Source of the DNA: Phenylobacterium sp.
GTDB taxonomy: Bacteria; Pseudomonadota; Alphaproteobacteria; Caulobacterales; Caulobacteraceae
Direction: 5' to 3'
Assembly (NCBI RefSeq): GCF_030681155.1
Contig: NZ_JAUXXE010000043.1
Span: 1 to 64,000 of the forward strand
DNA: 64,000 nt
The translations under genes and the position numbers were made by a program. The notes below the pieces were generated by a model that saw nothing but the letters and a program-made list of their open reading frames with translations, was not told the origin of the DNA and did no database searches. Of the stretch, positions 17,270 through 26,512 are shown one piece after another; position 1 is the first letter of the stretch; every line of letters starts with the position of its first letter.

Positions 17270-18400
17270 CTACAAGCTGGTCCAGATCGCGGCGGCCATT
17301 CCGAGCCCACGTTCGTCGCCGATCGTCGTGACGCCCATCCGGTTCATGGCGAAGGCGTAGGTGGCCCGTGCGGCCATGTCGATGATGATCAGCGAGCCGC
17401 CATAGCCGCCCCAGAAGATGCACTCCGGACCTGGCAGTGGGATCATCGGCGCCAGGCCAAACCCCAGGCCGAAGCGGGCAGGCATGCCGAGCACAAGATC
17501 GACTCCCTCGACCTGCGGTTCCAGGGCTTTGCGGCAACCGGCCTCTGACAGAAGGCGCTTGCCATTGGCCACTCCCCCATTGGCCAGCAGCATGTGGATC
17601 TGCGCGATGGACCGCGCATTCCCCTGCCCGTTCACCGCCGGCATTTCCGCCGCCCGCCAAGCTCGGGTTCGGGTTTCCAGCGGATTGGTCGCCGGATTGG
17701 TCATGACGTTGATGAGCAGCGGACTTGGCTCTCCCAGGTCAGCCGGAACTCCGGCGGTCGGCGGGATCAAGTCGGCGACCCGCGCGTCGTGCTGGGGACC
17801 CATGCCGATGTGGAAATCGGCCCCAAGCGGTTCTGCGATCTCCTCGCGGAAGACCGTGCCAAGCGAACGCCCGGTGATCCGCCGGACCACCTCCCCCACC
17901 AGATAGCCTTGAGTCGTGGCGTGGTAGCCGGGCGCGGTCCCCGGCTCCCAGAACGGCGCCTGAGCCGCCAGCAGCGCCGTCGCCTTATCCCAGTCATAGA
18001 GGTCCTCTTGCGTTACTGGCTCTCGCCAGCCGGAGAGACCGGAAGAATGGGCCATCAACTGCCCCACCTTGACCGCCGCCTTTCCGTTGGCCGCGAATTC
18101 CGGCCAGTAGCGAGCGACCGGCGCGTCGAAGTCGAGTTCGCCGCGATCCGCCAGCAGTAGAGCGGTCAAGGCGGTCATCGTCTTGGTGGTCGAATAGACG
18201 TTGACCAGGGTGTCCGCTTCCCAGGGACGCGTTCGAGCTTCATCGGCCCAGCCGCCCCAGATATCGACCACAGTCTCGCCTTCGATCGTGGCCGCGAAGC
18301 TCGCCCCGACGTCAGCCCCGCTGGCCAGATTGGCTTCGAACAGGCCGATGACTGCGTCGAAACGCGGATCGCACGATCCAGATACAGACATTGTGGTCAT
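17270..18400 (-). CDS. Serine hydrolase of the beta-lactamase/class C esterase family
   Basis: 376 residues from the ATG at 18400, preceded by GAGGAG at 8-13 bases. The nucleophile motif SxxK is Ser70-Thr-Thr-Lys73 (NVYSTTKTM), and the second motif Tyr159-His-Ala (PGYHATTQGYLVGE) replaces the usual YxN, as in EstB-like esterases. FWGGYGGSL near the C-terminus corresponds to the third motif. No signal peptide is seen, so it is probably a cytoplasmic esterase or lactonase. It is 46 bases behind the TonB-receptor gene and likely in one operon with it, suggesting that it hydrolyses an imported ester. Confidence 0.88.
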   Translation of the reverse strand: MTTMSVSGSCDPRFDAVIGLFEANLASGADVGASFAATIEGETVVDIWGGWADEARTRPWEADTLVNVYSTTKTMTALTALLLADRGELDFDAPVARYWPEFAANGKAAVKVGQLMAHSSGLSGWREPVTQEDLYDWDKATALLAAQAPFWEPGTAPGYHATTQGYLVGEVVRRITGRSLGTVFREEIAEPLGADFHIGMGPQHDARVADLIPPTAGVPADLGEPSPLLINVMTNPATNPLETRTRAWRAAEMPAVNGQGNARSIAQIHMLLANGGVANGKRLLSEAGCRKALEPQVEGVDLVLGMPARFGLGFGLAPMIPLPGPECIFWGGYGGSLIIIDMAARATYAFAMNRMGVTTIGDERGLGMAAAIWTSL

Positions 18401-18446
18401 GAGCGATCGGCTCCTCGGCTGAAAACAGGTCTCTTGGGATCGCGCA

Positions 18447-20705
18447 TCACCAGTCAACTCCCACGGTCACGCCGAAGGTGCGCGGCGCGCTGTAGATCTT
18501 CGTTCCAAAGCCCAGGCCCGTAAGATCGATCACCTGGGTGAGGTAACGCTCGTCGGTCAGGTTCTTGCCCCACACCGAGAAAGTCCAAGCCGAGCCCGCG
18601 GACGACAGCCGGATGTTGCCATCGTAGCTCCAGTAGCCAGGTGTCTTGGCGATCTGGGTATTCTCCGAGTCCCGGAAGGCGCTGGTGGCATGGCTCGGTT
18701 GGAACGTGATCTGGGCGACGTAGTCGTTGGGCAGATGGACGTCATACGACGCCGAACCCTTGAAGCTGAACTTGGGAGCATTCGGCATCTGGTTGCCGTT
18801 TTGAACCACACCCGCCGCGTTGACGAATTCGCCAAGCTCGGAGTCGAGGATCCCAATCGCGGCCTGCAGGGTGAGGTCCTGCGTCGGCCGCCACGCGACA
18901 TCGGCGTCGATGCCCATGATGGTCGCCTCATCCACATTGCCCAGGATCTGGATTGGAATGAAGCCGACCGTAGACCGCTTGAAGGTCTGGATGTCGCGGT
19001 AGTCGTAGTAGAACCCGCTCATGTTGACCTGAAGCGAGCGCTGCAAGAGCGCGAGCTTCACCCCGAGTTCGTAGGAGGTGAGCTTTTCCGGGTCATAGGG
19101 CAGCAGCTGCCGCGGATCGGTGGCGAGACCCGAGAAGAACCCGCCGCTCTTCTGGCCCTGAGAGATCGAGGCGTAGATCAGGCTGTCGTCGTTGGGCGTG
19201 TAGTTCAGCCCCACCGTGCCGGTGAGGTTTTTGTCGCTGATGGTCTGGTCGATCGCCGCGAGAGTGAAGGGTTGGCTGCAGCCGCCACACAGCGCGCTGG
19301 CGCCAAACGTATTCAGGTCGAAGGAGCCGCCAGCGTAATGGCGTTCCTCCCAAGTGTAGCGCAGGCCCAGAACCCCAGTCAGTTTCGGGGTGATGGCGTA
19401 GAGCCCATGAGCGAAGGCGGCCGCCGACTTCGTCGTCTGGTCCGCGGTGATCAGGGTGTTGGTGTTGAACAGCGCCTGGTTCTGTCCGACGGACGAGTAG
19501 GTGTAGTGATCCCACGAGTAGAAACCGCCCACGATCCAGTCCAGCGGACCGGACTTTCCGCCTAGCCTGACCTCTTGGGAGAACTGGTCGATGGCGTACT
19601 TATTCAGATAGTCGAGGATGGGCGCCGGTGTCGTATCGATGTTCGCGTCTGTGCGCTGGATGAAGCTGCGATAACCGGTGACGCTGGTCAGAGTCAGATC
19701 GCCGATGTCTAGATCGTTGCGCCAAGTGACATCCCAACCGTCGCTGTTCAGGATAGGCTTGCGATCCCAGTCTCCCTTGTAGGGATCTCCGTCGCGGTCG
19801 GTGTAGCCCAGGAAGTTCGTGCAGTTCGTATCGTCGGTACGGCCGGCGAGAACTGAGGCGCACGTCGTGAAGGTGGTGGGATCAATGGCGCCGAAGAACG
19901 CCGTCTGCCCCTGCTGTCCTCGCTGCCGCAGTCCTTCGACCTTGAAGAGGCTGCGGAAGTCCTCGGTTGGGGTCCAGAGCAGCATCGCCCGACCGGTCTG
20001 GATGCTCTGCTTGCCAATGGTCCCCGGCAGCAGCCGGCTCTCCCAATAGCCGTCCTGCTGCTCGATCAACTTACCCGACACCCGCAAGGCGAGGGTGTCC
20101 GAGATTGGCATGTTGAGCATGCCGTCCAAGGTGAAGGTGTTGTAGTTGCCGTAGCCTAGCTGCGCGCGGCCGCCCGCATCTGGGGTCGGCGCCGCTGAAA
20201 TGAAATTGATAGCTCCCGCGGTGGAGTTGCGGCCGTAGAGCGTCCCTTGCGGCCCCTTCAGAACCTCGACACGGTCCAGGTCGAACAGTTGGCCGTTCAT
20301 CATCACCACGGTCGAGAGGAAAACCTCGTCGACATAGATCCCCGCCGGTGGACTGGTGTTGCCGCCAAAGTCGTTGAGCCCCACGCCGCGGATCGTCACG
20401 ACCGGCAGCACGCCTGGCGCGTTCTGCTTGATGTCGACGTTGGGAACGATGTTGATCGCCTCCGACATGTTTTGGAGGTGTCGCTGGGCGATGGCGTCGC
20501 CGGAAACCGCCGTGATGGTGGCCGGCACGTCCTGAACGCTGACGGCGCGCCGGTCGGCGGTGACCACGATTTCCTCGATCGGCGGGGGCGTTGGGGTTTG
20601 CGCTAGCGCGGTCTGCGCCGCGCACAGTCCCGCCAACGATACGGTGCAGAGAAGCGCCCAGCGGCGCGTGGCCGCAAGGGCGGCTCTGGTGGTTCCTGAG
20701 TGCAT
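18447..20705 (-). CDS. TonB-dependent outer-membrane receptor
   Basis: 752 residues. A signal peptide (MHSGTTRAALAATRRWALLC ... AQTALAQ) is followed by a TonB-box-like EEIVVTADRR and the plug domain with VPATITAVSGDAI, TIRGVGLNDFGGN, VEVLKGPQGTLYGRNSTAGAIN. The rest is the 22-strand barrel, ending in GKNLTDERYLTQ and the C-terminal aromatic residue (VDW) required for insertion. It imports a bulky substrate using TonB-ExbBD energy. The likely operon with a serine hydrolase and the nearby sulfatase and dehalogenase point to an organic compound rather than a siderophore. The start overlaps the divergent regulator region. Confidence 0.95.
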   Translation of the reverse strand: MHSGTTRAALAATRRWALLCTVSLAGLCAAQTALAQTPTPPPIEEIVVTADRRAVSVQDVPATITAVSGDAIAQRHLQNMSEAINIVPNVDIKQNAPGVLPVVTIRGVGLNDFGGNTSPPAGIYVDEVFLSTVVMMNGQLFDLDRVEVLKGPQGTLYGRNSTAGAINFISAAPTPDAGGRAQLGYGNYNTFTLDGMLNMPISDTLALRVSGKLIEQQDGYWESRLLPGTIGKQSIQTGRAMLLWTPTEDFRSLFKVEGLRQRGQQGQTAFFGAIDPTTFTTCASVLAGRTDDTNCTNFLGYTDRDGDPYKGDWDRKPILNSDGWDVTWRNDLDIGDLTLTSVTGYRSFIQRTDANIDTTPAPILDYLNKYAIDQFSQEVRLGGKSGPLDWIVGGFYSWDHYTYSSVGQNQALFNTNTLITADQTTKSAAAFAHGLYAITPKLTGVLGLRYTWEERHYAGGSFDLNTFGASALCGGCSQPFTLAAIDQTISDKNLTGTVGLNYTPNDDSLIYASISQGQKSGGFFSGLATDPRQLLPYDPEKLTSYELGVKLALLQRSLQVNMSGFYYDYRDIQTFKRSTVGFIPIQILGNVDEATIMGIDADVAWRPTQDLTLQAAIGILDSELGEFVNAAGVVQNGNQMPNAPKFSFKGSASYDVHLPNDYVAQITFQPSHATSAFRDSENTQIAKTPGYWSYDGNIRLSSAGSAWTFSVWGKNLTDERYLTQVIDLTGLGFGTKIYSAPRTFGVTVGVDW

Positions 20706-20840
20706 TCCGTTCCCCGTCCCGAACTGCGTCGGCTTTTAGTTACGATTAGGTGCGCACATTCCGCAAATCGTTACGGTGTCGTCAAGGGGCTTTCGAACCG
20801 GTACAGTTCCGCCCTCATTCGAAACTTCTCTGGAGCTAGC

Positions 20841-22073
20841 TTGGACGAGCAGAAGACAAGGTCGCGCCCCGAGAACCGGGAGCAGCAAATTCTGGATGTC
20901 GCCTCTCGGCACCTGAACACCATGGGTGTTTCGGTGGAGTGGTTCGGAGAGATCGCGGCCGAGTTGGGACTGACCCGGCCGGCGATCTACAAGTACTTCG
21001 CCGATCGGGAAGACCTGCTGTTCCGGTGCTATGCGGACGCGTGCGACATGATGAGTGCACGTCTGGACGCCGCCATCAGGTCAACCTCCAGTTCCGCCGA
21101 GGCCTTGTCTGCTTTCCTGAGCAGCACTGACGACGCGGCCCACGAACCGGCGGTGCTCAGCGAGATGATGGCTCTACCGCTCGACAAGCGCGAGGTGATC
21201 TGGGGCCGCCAGCAGGCGATTGTTCAGCGGATCGCCGGGCTGATTGAGACGGGGGTGGCGGCGAAGACATTTCGCCCGGTCGACGCGAGCATCGTGAGCC
21301 ACGCGATCCTAGGACTGGTCAGTTGGGCGCCGATCTACCGGCGATGGGCGCCCGCCGCGAATCTCGAACTCGTCGCGATCGGATCGAGCGAAGTTCTGTT
21401 TCACGGTCTCGCCGCCAACAAGGCCGCCCGGGTGCGGAAGCTTGATCCCCTGGCTCCACTCGCCCCGCCCCACGCCGATATCTTCAATAGGAATGCCGTC
21501 GACGCCGCCAAACGCGAAGGCATTCTCATCGCCGCCTCGTTGCTGTTCAACCAGCGCGGGATCGGCGCGACCCGCATGGAGGATGTCAGTGCGGCGGTCG
21601 GCCTGAGCAAGCGGGCGATCTATCATCATATCGGGCAGAAGCAGGATCTCATCGACGCCTGCGTCGAGCGTGCCTACGCCCACTTCCTTGGTGTGATGGC
21701 GGCCGGCGAGCGATCAGACGCCTCGCGACTGGACGTAGTCTATGCCGCGGTGCGCGACATCGTTTGGGCGGCGAGCGAGCCTTCCGTCTGCGTCCTGGCC
21801 CCTCACGTCGGGTTTGGCTTGTTGAGCGTGGGCGAACGTCAGGCGGCTGTCGGCTATGCTCAACAGTTGACGGACGGATACCGCAGATTGCTGGCGCAAG
21901 GCGTCGCGGAGGCCAGCCTGCGCCCCATGCCCATCGACGCGATTATCGCGAGTCTGCCTGGGGCCTTTTCGTGGGCCGCCAATGGTCCCGAGCAGACCCC
22001 GGCGGCGCGCGTCCACATCGCCGACGAGGTCGCCACGCTGGTCACGCACGGGCTGTACCGGGATGTACCCTAA
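20841..22073 (+). CDS. Double TetR-family regulator (two fused TetR units)
   Basis: 410 residues from a TTG at 20841 with GGAG 7 bases ahead. An in-frame ATG at 20700 would reach into the divergent receptor gene and adds a non-conserved leader, so TTG is preferred. The first TetR unit has the HTH in FGEIAAELGLTRPAIYKYFADREDLLF; the second (from about residue 215) has MEDVSAAVGLSKRAIYHHIGQKQDLID. Each HTH is followed by its own helical ligand domain. Such single-chain pseudo-dimers can bind asymmetric operators. Divergent placement makes the TonB-receptor operon the probable target. Confidence 0.88.
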   Translation: MDEQKTRSRPENREQQILDVASRHLNTMGVSVEWFGEIAAELGLTRPAIYKYFADREDLLFRCYADACDMMSARLDAAIRSTSSSAEALSAFLSSTDDAAHEPAVLSEMMALPLDKREVIWGRQQAIVQRIAGLIETGVAAKTFRPVDASIVSHAILGLVSWAPIYRRWAPAANLELVAIGSSEVLFHGLAANKAARVRKLDPLAPLAPPHADIFNRNAVDAAKREGILIAASLLFNQRGIGATRMEDVSAAVGLSKRAIYHHIGQKQDLIDACVERAYAHFLGVMAAGERSDASRLDVVYAAVRDIVWAASEPSVCVLAPHVGFGLLSVGERQAAVGYAQQLTDGYRRLLAQGVAEASLRPMPIDAIIASLPGAFSWAANGPEQTPAARVHIADEVATLVTHGLYRDVP

Positions 22074-22127
22074 GGGCACATCCCGGCCTTCACCGGAGCG
22101 GTCCGGCTGACAGGCGCCACCCGGCGA

Positions 22128-24392
22128 CTACTGCCGGGACATCTCGGCGCGCGCCTGGGCGCGAACCTCACCGCCCGTGGGCGACCCGCCGACCTCGAAG
22201 ACGACCGTATCGATCTTACCGCCATAGATGAACGGCGCGACGTATCCTTCGCAGACCGGCGCCAGGCTGCGGCCCAGATCCATCCCGATGCTGGAGAGCA
22301 TGGCCAACATGCGTGGCAACTTTCCTGCAGCGACTTGCTCGCCATCAACGGTGAGCGCGAGATCCGCCCCGCCGGCTTCGTCGCGCTCGACGACCAGTTC
22401 GATGCTGTGCTTGCCTGGGGATAGCGACTTGCTGGCGGTCAGGTGAGTGTGCTCGTGGAATGCGTTGTAATCGAAATGCAATTTACCATCGGAGATGTAG
22501 ATCACATAGCCGCTGTTGATGGTGCCGCGAGAGACCAGGGCTCCATCACCGTTTTCCGGCGGATGCTCCAGCTCGACAATCGTGCGCCACCCCCGCGCCA
22601 CCGGCGGACAGGCGTCGGCCACGACGCGGGTGATCGGGGGCCTGTAGACGAAACGGCGCCGTGAGCTGGGCAAACCGGGGCGCATGGAAGAGCGGAACAG
22701 CGCCAGGGCCCCCCGATCGTCCAGCGGAAGGACGCCGTGTTCCTCGGCCTCCTGCCACCACTGGTCTATCATGGCCTTCAAACGCTCGGGTTCCTGCGCC
22801 GCGAGATCATTCGTTTCCGAGAAGTCCTCGGCGAGATTGTAGAGCTCCCAGGTATCTTCATCGAACGAGACCCCGGAGGCGTGCCGCGTGACGGCCTTCC
22901 AGCCATCCATGTAGAGGCCGCGGTGTCCCCCCATCTCGAAATACTGCGGACCTCGATCCACCTTGGCGCCGGACGACTGGAACGTTGGCGCGAAACTGGT
23001 CCCGTGCAGCGGGGTCTGCGGCACGCCCCCAACGACATCCGGTGCGGCGAGGCCAAGAGCCTCAAGAATGGTCGGGGTGACGTCGATGGCGTGACAGAAC
23101 TGGGTGCGGGTCTCCCCGGCCCCCTCGATCTTTCCCGGCCAGTGGATAACGAGAGGATCGCGCACCCCGCCACCGTGGGTATTCTGCTTGTACCAACGCA
23201 GCGGCGTGTTGCCGACCTGGGCCCAACCCCACGGAATATTGGAGTGGCTGTTCGGTCCGCCGATATCGTCGAGGCGTTCAACCGCGTGGTCGATGTTCTC
23301 CGGAATCCCGTTGAACCACTTCATCTCGTCCAGCACGCCGGCCGCGCCGCCTTCCTGGCTGGCTCCGTTGTCGGAGAGCACGAGGAACAGCGTGTTCTCC
23401 CACTTGCCGAGGCTCTTCAACTGCTCGATCACCCTGCCGATCTGGTGGTCGGTGTGGTCGAGCATCGCAGCGAAGGCTTCCTGAAGACGCGCCGCAAACT
23501 TCTGCTCGTTGGTCGAGAGGTCGTCCCAGGCCTTCACGCCCGGATTTCGCGGCGACAATTCGGTGTCGGCCGGAATGACGCCCAGGGCTTTTTGTTTGTC
23601 GAACCAGCGCGCGCGCTCGACATCCCAACCGGCGTCGAAGCGGCCCTTGTACTTGTCGAGATAGGCCTGCGGCGCCTGGTGAGGAGCGTGCGTCGCCCCG
23701 AAGGCGAGGTAGAGGAAGAATGGTCGTTCCGGCACAAGCGAGGTCAGGTCCCGGATGAAGCCGCCAGCCTGGTCGGTGATGTCCTCGGAGACGTGATAGC
23801 CTTCCTCGGGGGTATAGGGCGGATCAATGTGATGGTTGTCGTAGGTCAGTTCTGGGTGGAACTGATCGGTCTCGCCCTGCAGAAACCCGTAATAGCGGTC
23901 AAAGCCGCGCTGAAGCGGCCAGTTGGCGAACGGCCCGGCGGCTGTGCATTCCGCCATCGGCGCGAGGTGCCACTTGCCGGCGGCGAAGGTGGCGTAGCCG
24001 TTCTCTCGAAGGATTTCCGGCAGGGTCGCGGCGGTCTTAGGAATGGCCCCGCGCATGTTCGGGTAGCCAGTATCGAAATTGGAGACCGAGCGCATACCCA
24101 CGGCGTGGTGGTTGCGGCCGGTGAGCAGGCAGGCTCGGGTCGGCGAGCAAAGCGAGGTGGTGTGGAAGCCGGTGTACTTCAGGCCCCCGGCGGCCAGGGC
24201 ATCCACATTCGGAGTCTCAATCGTCGAGCCGTAGCAACCAAAGTGCGAAAAGCCGGTGTCGTCCAGAACCACAACAACCACGTTGGGCGCGCCTGGCTTC
24301 ATGGGCGACGGCGGCCACCAAGGTTGGGATTCCTGTACGGTGCGCCCGATGACGCCCTGAAACGCGTCGCGTTCGGAAACCTTGTCGGTCAT
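22128..24392 (-). CDS. Arylsulfatase (type I, formylglycine)
   Basis: 754 residues, the length of long arylsulfatases. Metal Asp44-Asp45 lie in VVVVVLDDTGFSHFGC, and the modification motif CxPxR is Cys82-Ser-Pro-Thr-Arg86 in LCSPTRACLLTGR, to be converted to formylglycine. Further conserved pieces are GKWHLAP, FLYLAFGATHAPHQAP and LVLSDNGAS. No signal peptide is visible. It removes sulfate from aryl or alkyl sulfate esters. It lies 36 bases behind a haloalkane dehalogenase gene on the same strand, so the two form an operon. A formylglycine-generating enzyme must be elsewhere. Confidence 0.94.
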   Translation of the reverse strand: MTDKVSERDAFQGVIGRTVQESQPWWPPSPMKPGAPNVVVVVLDDTGFSHFGCYGSTIETPNVDALAAGGLKYTGFHTTSLCSPTRACLLTGRNHHAVGMRSVSNFDTGYPNMRGAIPKTAATLPEILRENGYATFAAGKWHLAPMAECTAAGPFANWPLQRGFDRYYGFLQGETDQFHPELTYDNHHIDPPYTPEEGYHVSEDITDQAGGFIRDLTSLVPERPFFLYLAFGATHAPHQAPQAYLDKYKGRFDAGWDVERARWFDKQKALGVIPADTELSPRNPGVKAWDDLSTNEQKFAARLQEAFAAMLDHTDHQIGRVIEQLKSLGKWENTLFLVLSDNGASQEGGAAGVLDEMKWFNGIPENIDHAVERLDDIGGPNSHSNIPWGWAQVGNTPLRWYKQNTHGGGVRDPLVIHWPGKIEGAGETRTQFCHAIDVTPTILEALGLAAPDVVGGVPQTPLHGTSFAPTFQSSGAKVDRGPQYFEMGGHRGLYMDGWKAVTRHASGVSFDEDTWELYNLAEDFSETNDLAAQEPERLKAMIDQWWQEAEEHGVLPLDDRGALALFRSSMRPGLPSSRRRFVYRPPITRVVADACPPVARGWRTIVELEHPPENGDGALVSRGTINSGYVIYISDGKLHFDYNAFHEHTHLTASKSLSPGKHSIELVVERDEAGGADLALTVDGEQVAAGKLPRMLAMLSSIGMDLGRSLAPVCEGYVAPFIYGGKIDTVVFEVGGSPTGGEVRAQARAEMSRQ

Positions 24393-24428
24393 CTCGCCGT
24401 CCCTTGAAATGGTTGTGTTCCGCGCCTG

Positions 24429-25331
24429 CTAGACACGCGCCCGGATCAGACCATCGATCACGGCGACGATCTCGCCTGGGCAATCTTCCTGCAGGAAGTG
24501 ACCACCTTTGAGCGTGACATGGGGCTGACCTTTGGCGCCCGGGATCCGGGATTGGAAGGCTGCCTCCCCGCCTCGCGTGATGGCGTCGCCATCGCTGAAG
24601 GCGGTGATCACGGGCTTGTCGAATGCCTCCAGCACCTTCCAAGCGGCGAGATTTTCGGCCACCGAGCCATGCTCGGGCGTCACAGGGACCAGCATCGGAA
24701 ACTGCCTGGCCCCCTCCTTGTAGGTCTCGTCCGGGAACGGCGCGTCATAGGCGGCGATCTCTGTGGGCGAGAGGTCCCGGCCCGAGCCGCCGCTGACAAA
24801 GGCGCCGATCGGCATCTGCGGGACGTTCTGGCTGATGTCCAACCAGGCCTTGAACCCGGGCGTCATCCCCGAACCGGTCGGCAGGCCGGTATTGGCGATC
24901 ACTAGTCCGGAGAAGCGTTCCGGGTAGGCGGCCACCAAGCGCAAGCCGATGAGGCCGCCCCAGTCTTGGCAGAAGAGCGTGAGATCCGTCAGGTCGAGGC
25001 CGGTGAGCCATTGGCTCATCCAGTCGACGTGGCGTTCGTAGGTGTAGTCGGTGCGCAAGGCCGGCTTGTCCGAGCGACCAAAGCCGATCAGGTCAGGCGC
25101 GACGACTCGGAAGCCCTGGGCGGCGAGCCCGGCTATGATCTTGCGATAGAGGTAGGACCATGACGGCTCGCCATGCATCAGCAGCACGGTCGGGGCGTCG
25201 CGCGGCCCCTCATCGACATAGGCGACGCGCAGCGTCGTCCCGTCGGCGGCGATCACATCGCGATAGTGTGGCGCATAGGGCCAGTCCGGCAGATTGGTGA
25301 ATCGGTCGTCTGCTGTTCTCAGCACCTGCAT
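24429..25331 (-). CDS. Haloalkane dehalogenase, HLD-I type
   Basis: 300 residues from the ATG at 25331 with AGGGTGG ahead. The alpha/beta-hydrolase landmarks of haloalkane dehalogenases are complete: oxyanion segment [12 protein letters not shown] (53-64), nucleophile Asp123 in CQDWGG with halide-holding Trp124, a second Trp163 in FKAWLD as in DhlA, acid in FSDGDA (247-249), and base His278 in GGHFLQED. This combination points to the DhlA/DmbB-like subfamily I. It hydrolyses carbon-halogen bonds to alcohol and halide. A simpler epoxide hydrolase is less likely because of Trp163. It heads the operon with the arylsulfatase. Confidence 0.88.
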   Translation of the reverse strand: MQVLRTADDRFTNLPDWPYAPHYRDVIAADGTTLRVAYVDEGPRDAPTVLLMHGEPSWSYLYRKIIAGLAAQGFRVVAPDLIGFGRSDKPALRTDYTYERHVDWMSQWLTGLDLTDLTLFCQDWGGLIGLRLVAAYPERFSGLVIANTGLPTGSGMTPGFKAWLDISQNVPQMPIGAFVSGGSGRDLSPTEIAAYDAPFPDETYKEGARQFPMLVPVTPEHGSVAENLAAWKVLEAFDKPVITAFSDGDAITRGGEAAFQSRIPGAKGQPHVTLKGGHFLQEDCPGEIVAVIDGLIRARV

Positions 25332-25374
25332 GGCGTCCACCCTGTCGCGCCGCTGTTCGCACGGCTGTATATAT

Positions 25375-25391
25375 TGGCACAATGGGTGCCA
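25375..25391. promoter_or_regulatory. Inverted repeat TGGCAC-N5-GTGCCA, operator or sigma-54-like promoter
   Basis: Perfect 6-bp inverted repeat TGGCAC (25375-25380) and GTGCCA (25386-25391), in AT-richer sequence with TATATA at 25368-25373. It lies between the dehalogenase start (25331) and a membrane protein gene (25501). The pattern TTGGCAC-N5-GTGC also differs by one base from the sigma-54 core TGGCAC-N5-TTGC. Either reading would make this a control site for the dehalogenase-sulfatase operon. Confidence 0.45.
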
Positions 25392-25500
25392 TTATGTCGA
25401 TATAAGGTCAAGCGGGACCAGATCGGCGCTTCAGGGAACACAGATTTGCGGGTGGGCTATCTTTGGCGCAGCATGGCGGTCGCACGAGAGGAACCCCATA

Positions 25501-25902
25501 ATGCGACGCGTGGCCGAAGCGGCGTTTGTCTACTTCTGCGTCCTGTTCACTGGACTAGGCATTGCGAAGGTCGTCCGCGATGTCTTCGAGCTTCTGGGAA
25601 TTGAGCCGCTGTTGGGGCAGCTTGTCGGCGCCTTGCTGGTCGCTTTCTTGCTGTTGCCTGCCGCAGGCTTCGCGGTCCGCACCTTCGACATAGCTCCGAC
25701 CGCTGCGCAGCGATTGGGTGTCGGCGTCGCAGCGGTGCTGTTGATGTTTGCCGTCGGCGTTGTCGAGTTGGTGTTTTTTCGGCGTTTCTTCGAGGCGGAT
25801 ATCGCACGGCCGACCGACAATGCCTCTACGCTCATCACGCTTGGCCTGTTGGTGTTTGCTGCGGTCCTGCCGCTGTTTCGCGAGCGTCATGGCCCGCGCT
25901 GA
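25501..25902 (+). CDS. Small four-helix membrane protein, unknown function
   Basis: 133 residues from the ATG at 25501; AGAGGAA lies about 9 bases ahead. An earlier in-frame start at 25294 reads through non-conserved, cysteine-rich sequence and is not believed. Four hydrophobic segments are visible, at about 6-24, 36-57, 70-93 and 108-124 (for example LVGALLVAFLLLPAAGF and GVGVAAVLLMFAVGVVELV). No motif is recognised. It ends just before the nagE remnant on the opposite strand. Confidence 0.65.
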   Translation: MRRVAEAAFVYFCVLFTGLGIAKVVRDVFELLGIEPLLGQLVGALLVAFLLLPAAGFAVRTFDIAPTAAQRLGVGVAAVLLMFAVGVVELVFFRRFFEADIARPTDNASTLITLGLLVFAAVLPLFRERHGPR

Positions 25903-25909
25903 ACCAACG

Positions 25910-26512
25910 CTAAAGGGTGGGCTTCAGGAGTATCTGCAAGCTACTGGCGGAGGGCCACGCCAAACCGCGCGCGCCCAGTTTGAGCAAGGCCGGTTCGTCC
26001 ACGGCGCTGGCGTCATTGAGCGCGGCGCAGATGCGTCCCGCGCGTAGCTCGGCCTGGAGAATATTGTCCCGCCCGCCCAAGGCCGCGGCCCAACGATCAA
26101 GATCGATCGGATGGGATGGAGACTTGGACGCCGGCCTTTGAATGGTGCTTTGGCCGACAAGCGCACCGCGCATCTCGCCGGCGACCTGATCGGCGATCGG
26201 GCCCACCACGACCTGGAGGGCCTTGTCCGAAGGCCGAACCATTCCCCGCGAACCAAGCTCCTTGAGCGCCTGTTCGTTCACGGCCTTCTGATCCACCAGG
26301 ATCAGACGCAGCCTTGTGGTGCGGGCGTCGACCAGCCCCGCCGAGAAGCCGAAGCCGAAGCCGAAGCCGAAGCCGAGCTTTACGTCCAGCACGCTCATGA
26401 CGATGAACGACAGGCCGGTCAGCAACGCGTGGATCGCGTACAGCACCGGAGCCAGGAACATGAAGCTGAATTCGATAGGCTCCGTCACCCCCGTCAGGAA
26501 GGTGGTCATCGC
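25910..26512 (-). pseudogene. nagE: nagE remnant: truncated PTS N-acetylglucosamine EIICB
   Basis: The minus strand reads [20 protein letters not shown], then [26 protein letters not shown], the end of the EIIC glucose/GlcNAc permease. The roughly 300 N-terminal residues are missing. After (Gly-Phe)x5 and SAGLVDA it jumps into an EIIB domain ([12 protein letters not shown] ... [18 protein letters not shown]), so a linker and half an EIIB are deleted. The phospho-cysteine position of CTTRLRL reads Arg (CGC). A second EIIB-like unit follows ([10 protein letters not shown] ... LKLGARGL) without the Cys. The upstream end is fused directly to the gntR coding sequence at 26512/26513. The transporter cannot work. 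Confidence 0.85.
26345..26374. repeat. Five perfect copies of GAAGCC
   Basis: Tandem hexamer GAAGCC repeated five times (26345-26374), within the nagE remnant. On the minus strand it encodes Gly-Phe five times, where intact EIIC proteins have only one or two. It is a slippage-type expansion in a decaying gene. Confidence 0.9.

Noticed and set aside
22737..24407. 556-codon open frame on the plus strand
   Set aside because: Antisense shadow of the arylsulfatase gene without motifs.
26345..26374. CRISPR-like or regulatory repeat
   Set aside because: Units are 6 bases with no spacers; it is a coding microsatellite in the nagE remnant.
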